Of a stretch of DNA of 64,000 nucleotides, positions 8,728-17,253 are shown piece after piece. A model generated the notes under the pieces. It was not told where the DNA came from. It saw nothing but the letters and a program-made list of their open reading frames with translations, and ran no database searches. The first letter of the stretch is position 1; the number at the start of each line of letters is the position of its first letter. Position numbers and translations under genes: made by a program. The stretch covers positions 955,001-1,019,000 of the forward strand of contig NZ_CP133269.1 in NCBI RefSeq assembly GCF_030915525.1. Reading direction: 5' to 3'. Source of the DNA: Neobacillus sp. PS2-9. Lineage in GTDB: Bacteria; Bacillota; Bacilli; Bacillales; Cytobacillaceae.

Positions 8728-8807
8728 GTAAGGAAATCTCCACATTTTCTGCATGAATTTATGTTATCGTTTAAATATAAATTTATTGCGATTAAAGGTG
8801 ATCTAGA

Positions 8808-9542
8808 TTGTACAGTTTATTGAGCAAGATAAGTGGAGTATTAAGTCAGCCGTTTTTTAACATCGCAAATAGCCTAGAATCGTGGCCAATTGTCTTTGCT
8901 TTAATCTTAGGGTTAGTAGGGGCCCTTGCTCCGTGTCAGCTTACTGGAAATATTAGTGCCGTAACCCTTTATGGGAATCGTTCTATTCAAAGAAATATAG
9001 CCTGGAAGGATGTCCTAAGCTTTACTTTAGGAAAAATAGTCGCCTTTTCGTTATTAGGTGCGTTGGTATGGCTGCTCGGTAGAGAAATTGAACAAAATCT
9101 AACCTTTTATTTTCCGTGGCTTCGAAAGATAATGGGACCTTTATTAATATTTGTTGGTTTATTTATGCTAGGGTTTATCAAATTGAGAGGAAATTTTCAG
9201 CTGTATAAAGGCTCAAAAGAATATAAACATGAAAACCCATTCGGTTCATTTATGCTAGGATTTAGTTTCTCACTTGCCTTTTGCCCGACGATGTTTATCC
9301 TCTTTTTTGTCACTTTAATGCCTGTCGTATTGGCTAGTCCGTATGGATTTGTTCTCCCCTCCGTCTTTGCCATTGGAACAGCTATTCCACTATTAATTTT
9401 CATTTTTATCATTTGGTACCTCGGTGGCAGCGGCGTGATTTTGAAAAAGGGAAGAAAGTTTGGTATGGTCATTCAATGGATTGCAGGTGGAATGATGCTA
9501 TTGTTAGGTATTTTTGATACCTTGACTTATTGGTCTTTGTAA
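8808..9542 (+). CDS. CcdA/DsbD/SafE-like six-span membrane protein
   Basis: The 244-residue protein has about six membrane spans. Two conserved positions stand out: GALAPCQLTG in span 1 and LAFCPTMF in span 4. The Cys residues after Ala-Pro and before Pro match the paired thiols of the CcdA/DsbD transmembrane family (also annotated as sulfite exporter TauE/SafE), which carry reducing equivalents across the membrane for cytochrome c maturation or metal-protein thiols. Start TTG 8808 follows AAAGGTGA at normal spacing. It stands alone after the iron operon, without a CcdC or thioredoxin-like partner. Exact function is open. Confidence 0.75.
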   Translation: MYSLLSKISGVLSQPFFNIANSLESWPIVFALILGLVGALAPCQLTGNISAVTLYGNRSIQRNIAWKDVLSFTLGKIVAFSLLGALVWLLGREIEQNLTFYFPWLRKIMGPLLIFVGLFMLGFIKLRGNFQLYKGSKEYKHENPFGSFMLGFSFSLAFCPTMFILFFVTLMPVVLASPYGFVLPSVFAIGTAIPLLIFIFIIWYLGGSGVILKKGRKFGMVIQWIAGGMMLLLGIFDTLTYWSL

Positions 9543-9805
9543 TAAAGCCTTCACCTCCTGAAAGCTGTTTCCATTCCAGTTAATTCGATCCTTATCAGCG
9601 AAGGAAACTCACGATGGTATGAGTTTACTACTAACCTTCGTACAAAAATTACCTAAACAAATTCTTTAACACTCTTTATAGATTTTTTATTTTTATCCGT
9701 CCCCTTATGCCAATAGATAAATGTCATAAAAATGGTAATGGTAAATAGGAAATTAGCATGATATGATATTCTAAATATTGTAATTTAGTAGGAGGAATGT
9801 TGTTT

Positions 9806-12643
9806 TTGAAAGCGTTTATACGGTCCTTATTTATCTTTGTTCTGTTGTTTGCTAGTGTGGGCCCTTTTATTACCGGAAAGTCGGTTAAAGCTGAGGGGAT
9901 AAGTGGTCCTATTAGTTTGCCTTTCAAACCGAATGACACAGCTATAGACCCAAATAAACCAGTAATTTATGCTACAAAATTGGGAAGCAAGACGATATAT
10001 GCAGTGAATTTTTCCACTGGGGAAATTAAGACTCTTAATCTACCATATCCAGCTGAAAGATTAGACTTCAATAATAATAAGCTTTATGTTACTCAGCTAA
10101 AAATGAGTCATGATTCTTATAATGACGGGCCATTCTCTGGCGCCATTGCTGAAGTGGACTCTGCCACTTTTACGCTCAGCAGTGTTTTGGACATTAACCA
10201 AGATCCATATGATATCGCTGCTGATAATCAAGGGTTTGTATATATTTCACCTGGTTCCGGTCAGTGGGACAACTTAAAAGTATACTCCATGAAAGATAAA
10301 AAAGAAGTGGTCCAAACGGTAAAATATCCAGGTACAAACATCTATGAAAAAACCAATATCTTTTACAATGCAGAAACATCAAAAGTCTATGGCATTGATA
10401 CTTCTCTTAGTCCACGAGATATTGAGGCTTTTGAAGTAGTGAATGGTACGATTCAAAATCATTATGATTCTCCTTATCATGGTGATTATCCACTAGATGT
10501 ATCTGCGAAATTTTCTCCAGATGGTCAGTATATTTACAATACTGGTGGTACGGTCTTTGAGCTTGCTACCTATCAATCTGGGGATATGACTTACCGTTTT
10601 TCTTTTGGGAAAAAATATAATGATTACGAGTTTAGCATGCCGCTTGGTCTGACCTTTGCAGCGAGCACAACTAGTGGAATCGACGTATATCAATATGATA
10701 CAAAAACGTACCTCTACTCATTAAGAAAAGATTTAAATGTTCAAAAGCTTCATATCCAGAACGGTGTTTTAGTCACGATTAATAAAGATAGCAACGGGAA
10801 TTATTTTATTGAGACAATGAATGCGGATACGCCGCCATCTTCAGGTGTTCCCACTACTCCTGGTGTCCCTGACCCAGCGGGAACTCTTACTAACCTTGGA
10901 TTTAAGCCAAATGATACAGCCATTGACCCGAATAGGCCTATTGTTTATATGACAAAATTGGGCAGCAAAACAATCTATTCAGCCAATGTGTCAACCGGTG
11001 AGATTAAATCCTTAGCCCTTCCATACCCAGCAGAGAGGCTGGAGTTATATAATAATAAGCTGTATGTCACACAACATAAAATGACTCATCAATATGTTGC
11101 TTCCACACTCATTGGAGCGATTGCGGAAGTAGATACAAAAACCTTCGCATTAACGAGAGTCATTGATGTTGATGCAGATCCGTATGATATTGCGATTGAT
11201 AAAAATGGCTATATTTATATTGCTCCTGGTTCTGACCAGTGGGAAAACATGAAGGTTTACTCTCTGACAACAGGTGGGGAAGTACCTAACACTTATATTG
11301 CCAATATGCGTGCATGGTCTTATCTATATGCTAATCCTGAAGCATCAAAGATTTATTCTATTTCAACGGATACAAGCCCAAGAGATGTGGATGCTTTTGA
11401 AGTAGATAACGGAACAATAAAGAAGCACTATGATTCTCCTTATCATGGGGACTATCCTCTTGATCCTTTTGCAAAAATCACACCAGATGGCGCGAGCATG
11501 TACAATAATAGTGGTATTGTGTTTGATTTGGCGATATACCAATCAGGGGACATGACTTATTCCTTCCAATTAGGCAGAAAATATAATGATTATGAGTTTA
11601 GCTTACAGGACCAACTAACGTTTGCTGCTAGAGTTGATGGCGGAATCGATGTGTATCAATATAATACAAATAAGTATTTATACACGATTAAGCAGGATCT
11701 TACGGTTCAAAAGCTTCATTTTCAGAATGGGCAATTGATTGCTGTCACTACCAGCAGTGACGGAAAGTATTCTATTGTTAGTATTGATGCTAAAACAGTG
11801 GGTACAGTGGATACACCACCGAGCACTCCGACAGATCCGGGTACACCGACAGATCCGGTGACGCCTCCACCAGCCTCACCAGTAGGATGGCTTGAGGCTG
11901 CGACCCTTATTTGGAACGATGATATTGAAGATTTTGATTTTCATGATAACTTTTATGATGGTGTTACAAATGTGCCACTAGATAGTTTGTTAGGTTTTCA
12001 TTTTGATTTGAATGTTGAGCTTGCTGACGAATCCCTAATAACAATAAAAGGACCAGAAGGTTATGTTGAAACATACAATGAGACATCTGATGATACCTTA
12101 ATTGTTATACCTGATGTGCTGAAAGGCAGTACAACCTACACTTTAACGATAAAAAAAGAGGCGTTAACAGGACCTCAAGGCCAAAATTTAGCTAATGACA
12201 TTATCATCAAGTTCAAAACAGCATCCAATTGGAAGCAGTATGATGGAAAATGGTATTACTATGATCCGGCGATCGGTGATTATGTGACAGGCTGGAAACA
12301 GGTTTCGGGAATTTGGTACTACTTCAATGCTGATGGCGAAATGCAGACGGGATGGAAAAAGGTTAAAAATGTCTGGTATTTCTTTGCGAATAGTGGTGCG
12401 ATGAAGACTGGCTGGTTAAAGCAAGGCACAACCTGGTACTACCTTGATGGCAACGGTGCGATGAAAACAGGTTGGTTGAAACAAGGCGGAACTTGGTATT
12501 ATTTGGCTGGCAGCGGTGCAATGAAAATGGGGTGGGTTCTCGTCGGCAAAAGCTGGTACTATTTTTACAGCAGCGGTGCCATGGCCTACAACACCAAAAT
12601 GGGGGGCTACAAGCTTGGCCCAACAGGTGCAATGATAAAATAG
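9806..12643 (+). CDS. Large secreted surface protein: duplicated propeller-like module, Ig-like domain, choline-binding-type repeats
   Basis: About 945 residues. A signal peptide (cut near VKAEG) is followed by two copies of a roughly 300-residue module rich in beta strands, each starting FKPNDTAIDP and containing LGSKTIY, PYPAERL, NNKLYVTQ, DPYDIA and DSPYHGDYPLD; these resemble YVTN/NHL-type propellers. A Pro/Thr linker (TPTDPGTPTDP) leads to an SbsA-like Ig domain (about 700-810) and then five to six 20-residue repeats of the GWKQ/WYYF/GAMKTGW type, the CW_binding_1 family that binds the cell wall. Start is uncertain: GGAGG at 9791 fits TTG 9806 best; ATG 9797 and TTG 9800 are too close. 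Likely a wall-attached protein of unknown ligand. Confidence 0.85.
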   Translation: MKAFIRSLFIFVLLFASVGPFITGKSVKAEGISGPISLPFKPNDTAIDPNKPVIYATKLGSKTIYAVNFSTGEIKTLNLPYPAERLDFNNNKLYVTQLKMSHDSYNDGPFSGAIAEVDSATFTLSSVLDINQDPYDIAADNQGFVYISPGSGQWDNLKVYSMKDKKEVVQTVKYPGTNIYEKTNIFYNAETSKVYGIDTSLSPRDIEAFEVVNGTIQNHYDSPYHGDYPLDVSAKFSPDGQYIYNTGGTVFELATYQSGDMTYRFSFGKKYNDYEFSMPLGLTFAASTTSGIDVYQYDTKTYLYSLRKDLNVQKLHIQNGVLVTINKDSNGNYFIETMNADTPPSSGVPTTPGVPDPAGTLTNLGFKPNDTAIDPNRPIVYMTKLGSKTIYSANVSTGEIKSLALPYPAERLELYNNKLYVTQHKMTHQYVASTLIGAIAEVDTKTFALTRVIDVDADPYDIAIDKNGYIYIAPGSDQWENMKVYSLTTGGEVPNTYIANMRAWSYLYANPEASKIYSISTDTSPRDVDAFEVDNGTIKKHYDSPYHGDYPLDPFAKITPDGASMYNNSGIVFDLAIYQSGDMTYSFQLGRKYNDYEFSLQDQLTFAARVDGGIDVYQYNTNKYLYTIKQDLTVQKLHFQNGQLIAVTTSSDGKYSIVSIDAKTVGTVDTPPSTPTDPGTPTDPVTPPPASPVGWLEAATLIWNDDIEDFDFHDNFYDGVTNVPLDSLLGFHFDLNVELADESLITIKGPEGYVETYNETSDDTLIVIPDVLKGSTTYTLTIKKEALTGPQGQNLANDIIIKFKTASNWKQYDGKWYYYDPAIGDYVTGWKQVSGIWYYFNADGEMQTGWKKVKNVWYFFANSGAMKTGWLKQGTTWYYLDGNGAMKTGWLKQGGTWYYLAGSGAMKMGWVLVGKSWYYFYSSGAMAYNTKMGGYKLGPTGAMIK
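9923..11790 (+). repeat. Tandem internal duplication in the surface protein gene
   Basis: The module beginning at 9923 recurs at 10901, an offset of 978 bases (326 codons), separated by a Pro-rich linker. The copies are far from identical in DNA and keep most aromatic and Gly positions in protein, so this is an old duplication rather than a recent one. Confidence 0.85.
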
Positions 12644-12652
12644 TGTATAAGA

Positions 12653-12705
12653 AAAACCATATGAGCATGGCCTTTTGGACCTATGCTCATATGGTTTTTT
12701 CTTTT
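12653..12705 (+). terminator. Rho-independent terminator
   Basis: AAAACCATATGAGCAT pairs with ATGCTCATATGGTTTT around a short loop, followed by a T-rich tract. It ends the surface-protein gene. Confidence 0.92.
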
Positions 12706-12786
12706 TTTCTTTATTTATCCACTATGTTTGGTAAAATGTTCAATATTAGTGAAACATAATATGAAAATATCAGAGGGGGAGTACTG

Positions 12787-13071
12787 TTGAAAAAGATAGT
12801 CAATCCAGAGGACAATCGATTTAGGATCGCGCATAGAGAAGCATGGATAGGTGTCATCCTTGTTCTCATCAATTTTATCTGGTGGTATGGCTTTGGCTAT
12901 GGCCTTGGCTCCGGTAATGTTAACAACTACTCATACATATTTGGACTGCCTGCATGGTTCTTTTACAGTTGTATTGTTGGCTTTATTGTTATGGTCATAC
13001 TAGTTGTTTTGACCATCAAATTTTTATTCAAAGATGTACCCTTTGAAGTGGAAGAGGGGGAGAGAAAGTGA
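12787..13071 (+). CDS. yhdT: YhdT-family (DUF997) small membrane protein
   Basis: The 94-residue protein has two hydrophobic spans (about 22-40 and 55-80) and the family signature REAWIGV, NFIWWYGFGYGLG and YSYIFGLPAWFFYSC. YhdT/DUF997 proteins are encoded beside sodium/pantothenate symporters and are thought to be accessory subunits. Start TTG 12787 follows GAGGGGGAG. Its stop overlaps the GTG start of the next gene by four bases, a tight translational coupling that supports partnership with PanF. Confidence 0.85.
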   Translation: MKKIVNPEDNRFRIAHREAWIGVILVLINFIWWYGFGYGLGSGNVNNYSYIFGLPAWFFYSCIVGFIVMVILVVLTIKFLFKDVPFEVEEGERK

Positions 13072-14519
13072 ACTGGCCCGTTATCACACCGTTGATTATC
13101 TTCTTATTAATTATTTTTGCGATTGGCCTTTGGTCAAACAAACGAGTCATTAAAACGAATTCATTCCTAGAGGAGTACTTTTTAGGGGAACGCCAAATGG
13201 GCGGCTTTATTCTAGCCATGACGATGGTTGCTACCTACGGAAGTGCCAGCAGCTTTATCGGTGGCCCCGGAATTGCCTATACACAGGGGTTAGGCTGGGT
13301 CCTGCTTGCGATGGCTCAACTGGCAACCGGTTATTTTACCTTAATGGTACTAGGAAAGAAATTTGCTATTGTCGCTCGGCAGTATAAAGCTATCACATTA
13401 ATAGACTTCCTGAAGGAACGGTATAAAAGCAAAACAGTCGTGTTACTTTCTGCAGCAAGTATTATTATTTTTCTTTTTTCCTCAATGACAGCCCAGTGGA
13501 TTGGTGGAGCCAGGCTGGTAGAAAGTTTAACAGGCCTTTCCTATACCACTGCATTATTGATTTTTGCCTTCTCTGTCCTTGTATTCGTGATTGTTGGCGG
13601 ATTTCGAGCAGTTGCATTAACGGATACTGTCCAAGGCGTTGTGATGTTTATGGGGACATTGATTCTGCTGATCGCAACCATTAAGGCTGGTGGTGGAATC
13701 CCTAAAATTATTTCTGATTTAGCAGTAGAGAACCCAAACCTGATCAGCCCATTTGGTGCGCAGCATAATCTGACTCCGGCGTATGTTTCATCTTTTTGGA
13801 TTTTAGTAGGGGTCGGTGTAGTTGGATTACCACAAATTACGGTGCGTGCGATGTCTTATAAAAATTCTAAGGCCATGCACAGTGCAATTATAATTGGTAC
13901 TATTGTAGTCGGCTTTATCATGCTTGGCATGCACCTGATTGGGGTGTTTGCCCGTCCTGTTCTACCAAATGTAAAAATTGGTGATACCGTCATGCCGTTG
14001 TTGTCGATGAAGGTCTTGCCACCGTATGTTGCCGGAATTGTCCTTGCAGCTCCTATGGCAGCGATTATGTCCACGGTAGATGCCTTATTAATTCTTGTAA
14101 GCTCTGCATTAGTAAAGGATGTTTATTTAAATTATATCAAGCCACACGCAGGAGACGACCATGTAAAAAAGGTCAGCTTCAGTGTCACGGCGGTGATTGG
14201 GATTCTTGTTATCCTGCTTGCTTTAAGTCCACCTGATTTAATTGTCTGGCTGAATTTATTCTCGTTTGGCGGTCTTGAATCTGTCTTTATTTGGCCTGTA
14301 GTTTTAGGGTTGTATTGGAGTAAGGGGAATAAGTATGGAGCGATAACATCTATGATTGTGGGAATGGGGTCTTATATATTATTAGACCGTTTTCATCCAA
14401 ATGCATTTGGCCTTCATACAGTGGTTATGCCGATTTTACTTTCATTTCTTTGTTTTGTACTAGTAAGCTTGATGACAAGTCAAAAAGAAGCAGTTCTTCA
14501 AATGAAGCATGAATCATAA
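13068..14519 (+). CDS. panF: Sodium/pantothenate symporter
   Basis: The 483-residue sodium:solute symporter (SSS family) has about 13 membrane spans. Seen motifs include the N-terminal SFLEEYFLGERQMGGF, TYGSASSFIGGPG (span 2) and GGFRAVALTDTVQGV, the SSF signature region. PanF imports pantothenate, the precursor of coenzyme A, with sodium. The assignment rests on its length and on coupling to a DUF997 protein, the usual panF partner; other SSS substrates cannot be excluded. Start GTG 13068 overlaps the upstream stop. Confidence 0.87.
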   Translation: MNWPVITPLIIFLLIIFAIGLWSNKRVIKTNSFLEEYFLGERQMGGFILAMTMVATYGSASSFIGGPGIAYTQGLGWVLLAMAQLATGYFTLMVLGKKFAIVARQYKAITLIDFLKERYKSKTVVLLSAASIIIFLFSSMTAQWIGGARLVESLTGLSYTTALLIFAFSVLVFVIVGGFRAVALTDTVQGVVMFMGTLILLIATIKAGGGIPKIISDLAVENPNLISPFGAQHNLTPAYVSSFWILVGVGVVGLPQITVRAMSYKNSKAMHSAIIIGTIVVGFIMLGMHLIGVFARPVLPNVKIGDTVMPLLSMKVLPPYVAGIVLAAPMAAIMSTVDALLILVSSALVKDVYLNYIKPHAGDDHVKKVSFSVTAVIGILVILLALSPPDLIVWLNLFSFGGLESVFIWPVVLGLYWSKGNKYGAITSMIVGMGSYILLDRFHPNAFGLHTVVMPILLSFLCFVLVSLMTSQKEAVLQMKHES

Positions 14520-14607
14520 GGTCCGCTGAATTTAATATTTTTGTTGCAATTTTGTTAATAAATTTCTAGAATTAATTAACAGAAATTTATTGAATGAGGT
14601 GTACCCA

Positions 14608-14847
14608 TTGGTAAATGTTATTGAATACTTGTCGGCACTTATTTTGCCAGGGTTACTAGTCCTGCTTTTTACACGGGTTACTTACAATCGACTGATCGGC
14701 CTTGTATTAACGGTTGCACTGATTGCAGCCTCTGTATATAAAGGGTATACGAATACCTTCGTGTTAATTGTCATTGATGCTTTCTCATTAACCGCTGGTT
14801 TCTGGCTGGCGGCTAAAATGAAGCCAAGAGCAGTGAAGAAGACCTAG
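14608..14847 (+). CDS. csbA: CsbA family membrane protein
   Basis: A 79-residue protein with three hydrophobic segments. LLVLLFTRVTYNR is the conserved CsbA core, and the gene sits directly before uvrBA as in B. subtilis. TTG 14608 is the likely start because GAGGTG at 14596-14601 gives correct spacing; TTG 14590 would bury that site. In B. subtilis csbA is a sigma-B-controlled gene of unknown function. I find no clear sigma-B promoter (GTTTAA and GGGTAT) here. An imperfect 27-bp inverted repeat spans 14554-14580. Confidence 0.88.
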   Translation: MVNVIEYLSALILPGLLVLLFTRVTYNRLIGLVLTVALIAASVYKGYTNTFVLIVIDAFSLTAGFWLAAKMKPRAVKKT

Positions 14848-14866
14848 TAATCTGAATTAATCTCCG

Positions 14867-14898
14867 AAAGTCTGTCAGGAAAACTGGCAGGCTTTTTA
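14867..14898 (+). terminator. Rho-independent terminator
   Basis: AAGTCTGTCAG pairs with CTGGCAGGCTT (two G-U pairs) around GAAAA and ends in TTTTT. It closes csbA. Confidence 0.88.
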
Positions 14899-14899
14899 T

Positions 14900-15095
14900 T
14901 ATATTGGCTCTGTTAAACTTGCCTGTTGATTTCCGCTCCAGGCACTTCGCTTTCCGTGGGTGTTTCGGCGGGCCTCCTCGGCGCTAGCGCCTGCGTGGTC
15001 TCCCCTGAACCATACTCCCACAGGAGTCTTCGTGCCTTCCGCTCCAATCAACAGGGTGTAAAAATCAGCACTGTTCTTTAACTCAGCCATTATAT
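14900..15095. repeat. MITE-like intergenic palindromic element
   Basis: About 196 bases of clearly higher GC than the surroundings. The outer ends form imperfect inverted repeats (TATATTGGCTCTGTTAAA at left; ATATAATGGCTGAGTTAAAG on the other strand at right), with inner ends CCTGTTGATT and AATCAACAGG at 14922 and 15055. No open frame is credible inside. This looks like a non-autonomous dispersed repeat of the type scattered in Bacillaceae genomes; only one copy lies in the window. Confidence 0.7.
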
Positions 15096-15115
15096 TAAAT
15101 GAAAAAATAAAAAAA

Positions 15116-15129
15116 CGAATACTAGTTCG
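15116..15129. promoter_or_regulatory. LexA (DinR) SOS box upstream of uvrBA
   Basis: CGAATACTAGTTCG matches the B. subtilis SOS operator CGAAC-N4-GTTCG except for one base. A -10-like TAGAAT follows at 15162-15167. The box predicts LexA repression and DNA-damage induction of uvrBA, as known in B. subtilis. The 137 bases from here to uvrB otherwise hold only the leader. Confidence 0.85.
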
Positions 15130-15266
15130 CATATTGTTGGTTTGTTTTTGGGGTATTGTGGTAGAATGTTAATATGAAATTTTAGAGGATACACTTTCCA
15201 GCACCATCCCGATCAATAACTAGATTTTTAGCTGAAAAGTGATTTATTTGTACGGGAGGAAATCGT

Positions 15267-17246
15267 GTGAAAGACCAATTTGAATTAGTCTCAGCGTACT
15301 CTCCACAGGGGGATCAGCCGGAAGCGATTCGCCAGTTAGTCGAGGGCATTCGAAATAATAAGCGTCATCAAACACTCCTTGGGGCAACAGGAACAGGAAA
15401 GACGTTCACCGTTTCAAATGTGATTAAAGAGGTTAATAAACCAACCCTTGTCATTGCCCACAACAAAACATTGGCAGGACAGCTGTACAGCGAGTTTAAG
15501 GAATTTTTCCCGAACAACGCGGTAGAGTATTTTGTCAGCTACTATGATTACTATCAACCGGAAGCGTATGTGCCGCAAACCGATACCTTCATTGAAAAAG
15601 ATGCTAGCATCAACGATGAAATTGATAAATTGCGCCACTCGGCCACTTCTTCTCTTTTTGAACGGAAAGATGTCATCATCATCGCCAGTGTCTCTTGTAT
15701 CTATGGTCTCGGTTCTCCGGAAGAATACCGTGAGATGGTCCTATCGCTTAGAAGTGGTATGGAAATCGAGCGCAATCACCTGCTCCATCGCTTAGTCGAT
15801 ATCCAATATGAACGAAATGATATTGATTTTAAACGCGGTACCTTTCGGGTTCGTGGAGACGTGGTCGAAATTTTCCCCGTTTCACGTGATGAGCATTGTG
15901 TGCGCGTAGAATTTTTCGGTGATGAAATCGACCGGATTCGTGAAGTGGATGCGCTCACAGGTGAAATTATTGGTGAACGCGAGCATATCGCCATTTTTCC
16001 AGCCTCCCACTTCGTTACACGAGAAGAGAAAATGCGCGTTGCCATTCAGAATATCGAAAAAGAACTGGAGGAACGCCTTGAGGAGCTGCGAGCGGACAAT
16101 AAGTTACTTGAAGCCCAGCGAATTGAACAGCGGACCCGCTATGATTTAGAAATGATGCGAGAAATGGGTTTTTGTTCAGGCATTGAAAATTATTCACGCC
16201 ACCTTACCTTAAGGCCGGCAGGATCGACGCCGTATACACTGCTGGATTATTTTCCAGAAGACTTTCTCATGATTATCGATGAATCCCATGTTACCCTGCC
16301 ACAAATCAGGGGTATGTTTAATGGTGACAAAGCAAGGAAACAAGTCCTCGTGGACCATGGTTTCCGTCTACCATCGGCTCTTGATAACCGGCCGTTAACC
16401 TTTGATGAATTTGAAAAGCATGTTCACAACGCCATCTTTGTTTCGGCGACTCCTGGACCATATGAATTGGAGCATACGCCGGACATGGTTCAGCAAATCA
16501 TCCGCCCGACGGGACTCTTAGATCCAACGATTGAGATCCGACCGATTGAGGGACAAATTGATGATTTAATCGGTGAAATTCACGAACGTGTGAAGAAAAA
16601 TGAACGTGTCCTTGTCACTACTTTGACGAAGAAAATGTCAGAGGATTTAACCGATTATCTAAAAGAAATCGGGATTAAAGTTCAATATTTACATTCAGAA
16701 GTGAAAACGCTAGAACGAATTGAAATCATCCGTGAACTGCGAATGGGGAAATATGACGTTCTTATTGGAATCAACCTGCTCCGTGAAGGTTTAGATATTC
16801 CTGAGGTGTCACTCATAACCATTCTTGATGCAGACAAAGAAGGCTTCCTCCGCTCCGAGCGCTCACTCATTCAGACGATTGGCCGGGCAGCACGGAATGC
16901 CAATGGACATGTCATTATGTACGCTGATCGCATGACGAATTCGATGGAGCTGGCGATTAGCGAAACAAGGCGGCGCCGTGCCACCCAAGAAGAATATAAC
17001 GAAAAGCACGGAATAACGCCAAAGACTATTCAAAAAGCAATCCGTGATGTCATACGTGCGACACATGCGGCCGAGGAGCAAGAAGAGTACGCACCAGCCG
17101 CATCCTTCAGCAAGATGAACAAGAAGGAAAGAGAAAAGCTGATTGCTACGATGGAAAAAGAGATGAAGGCAGAAGCAAAGGCATTAAACTTCGAACGTGC
17201 TGCCGAGCTTCGTGACCTATTATTGGAACTTAAAGCGGAAGGATGA
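15267..17246 (+). CDS. uvrB: Excinuclease ABC subunit B
   Basis: The 659-residue DNA-damage helicase-like subunit is close to the usual 660. Walker A is GATGTGKT (39-46); the damage-binding beta-hairpin region reads [28 protein letters not shown] is motif II; the C-terminal helicase motif ends in [13 protein letters not shown] domain at the C-terminus ([15 protein letters not shown]) contacts UvrC. UvrB verifies lesions handed over by UvrA and recruits UvrC for incision. Start GTG 15267 follows GGGAGGA. uvrA follows seven bases later in the same SOS-controlled operon. Confidence 0.98.
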   Translation: MKDQFELVSAYSPQGDQPEAIRQLVEGIRNNKRHQTLLGATGTGKTFTVSNVIKEVNKPTLVIAHNKTLAGQLYSEFKEFFPNNAVEYFVSYYDYYQPEAYVPQTDTFIEKDASINDEIDKLRHSATSSLFERKDVIIIASVSCIYGLGSPEEYREMVLSLRSGMEIERNHLLHRLVDIQYERNDIDFKRGTFRVRGDVVEIFPVSRDEHCVRVEFFGDEIDRIREVDALTGEIIGEREHIAIFPASHFVTREEKMRVAIQNIEKELEERLEELRADNKLLEAQRIEQRTRYDLEMMREMGFCSGIENYSRHLTLRPAGSTPYTLLDYFPEDFLMIIDESHVTLPQIRGMFNGDKARKQVLVDHGFRLPSALDNRPLTFDEFEKHVHNAIFVSATPGPYELEHTPDMVQQIIRPTGLLDPTIEIRPIEGQIDDLIGEIHERVKKNERVLVTTLTKKMSEDLTDYLKEIGIKVQYLHSEVKTLERIEIIRELRMGKYDVLIGINLLREGLDIPEVSLITILDADKEGFLRSERSLIQTIGRAARNANGHVIMYADRMTNSMELAISETRRRRATQEEYNEKHGITPKTIQKAIRDVIRATHAAEEQEEYAPAASFSKMNKKEREKLIATMEKEMKAEAKALNFERAAELRDLLLELKAEG

Positions 17247-17253
17247 CGTATAC

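Noticed and set aside
14521..14607. Sigma-B promoter before csbA
   Set aside because: No GTTTAA with GGGTAT at proper spacing, although csbA is sigma-B-controlled in B. subtilis.
17197..17253. uvrA start at 17197
   Set aside because: It lies inside uvrB; homologues start MAM at 17254.
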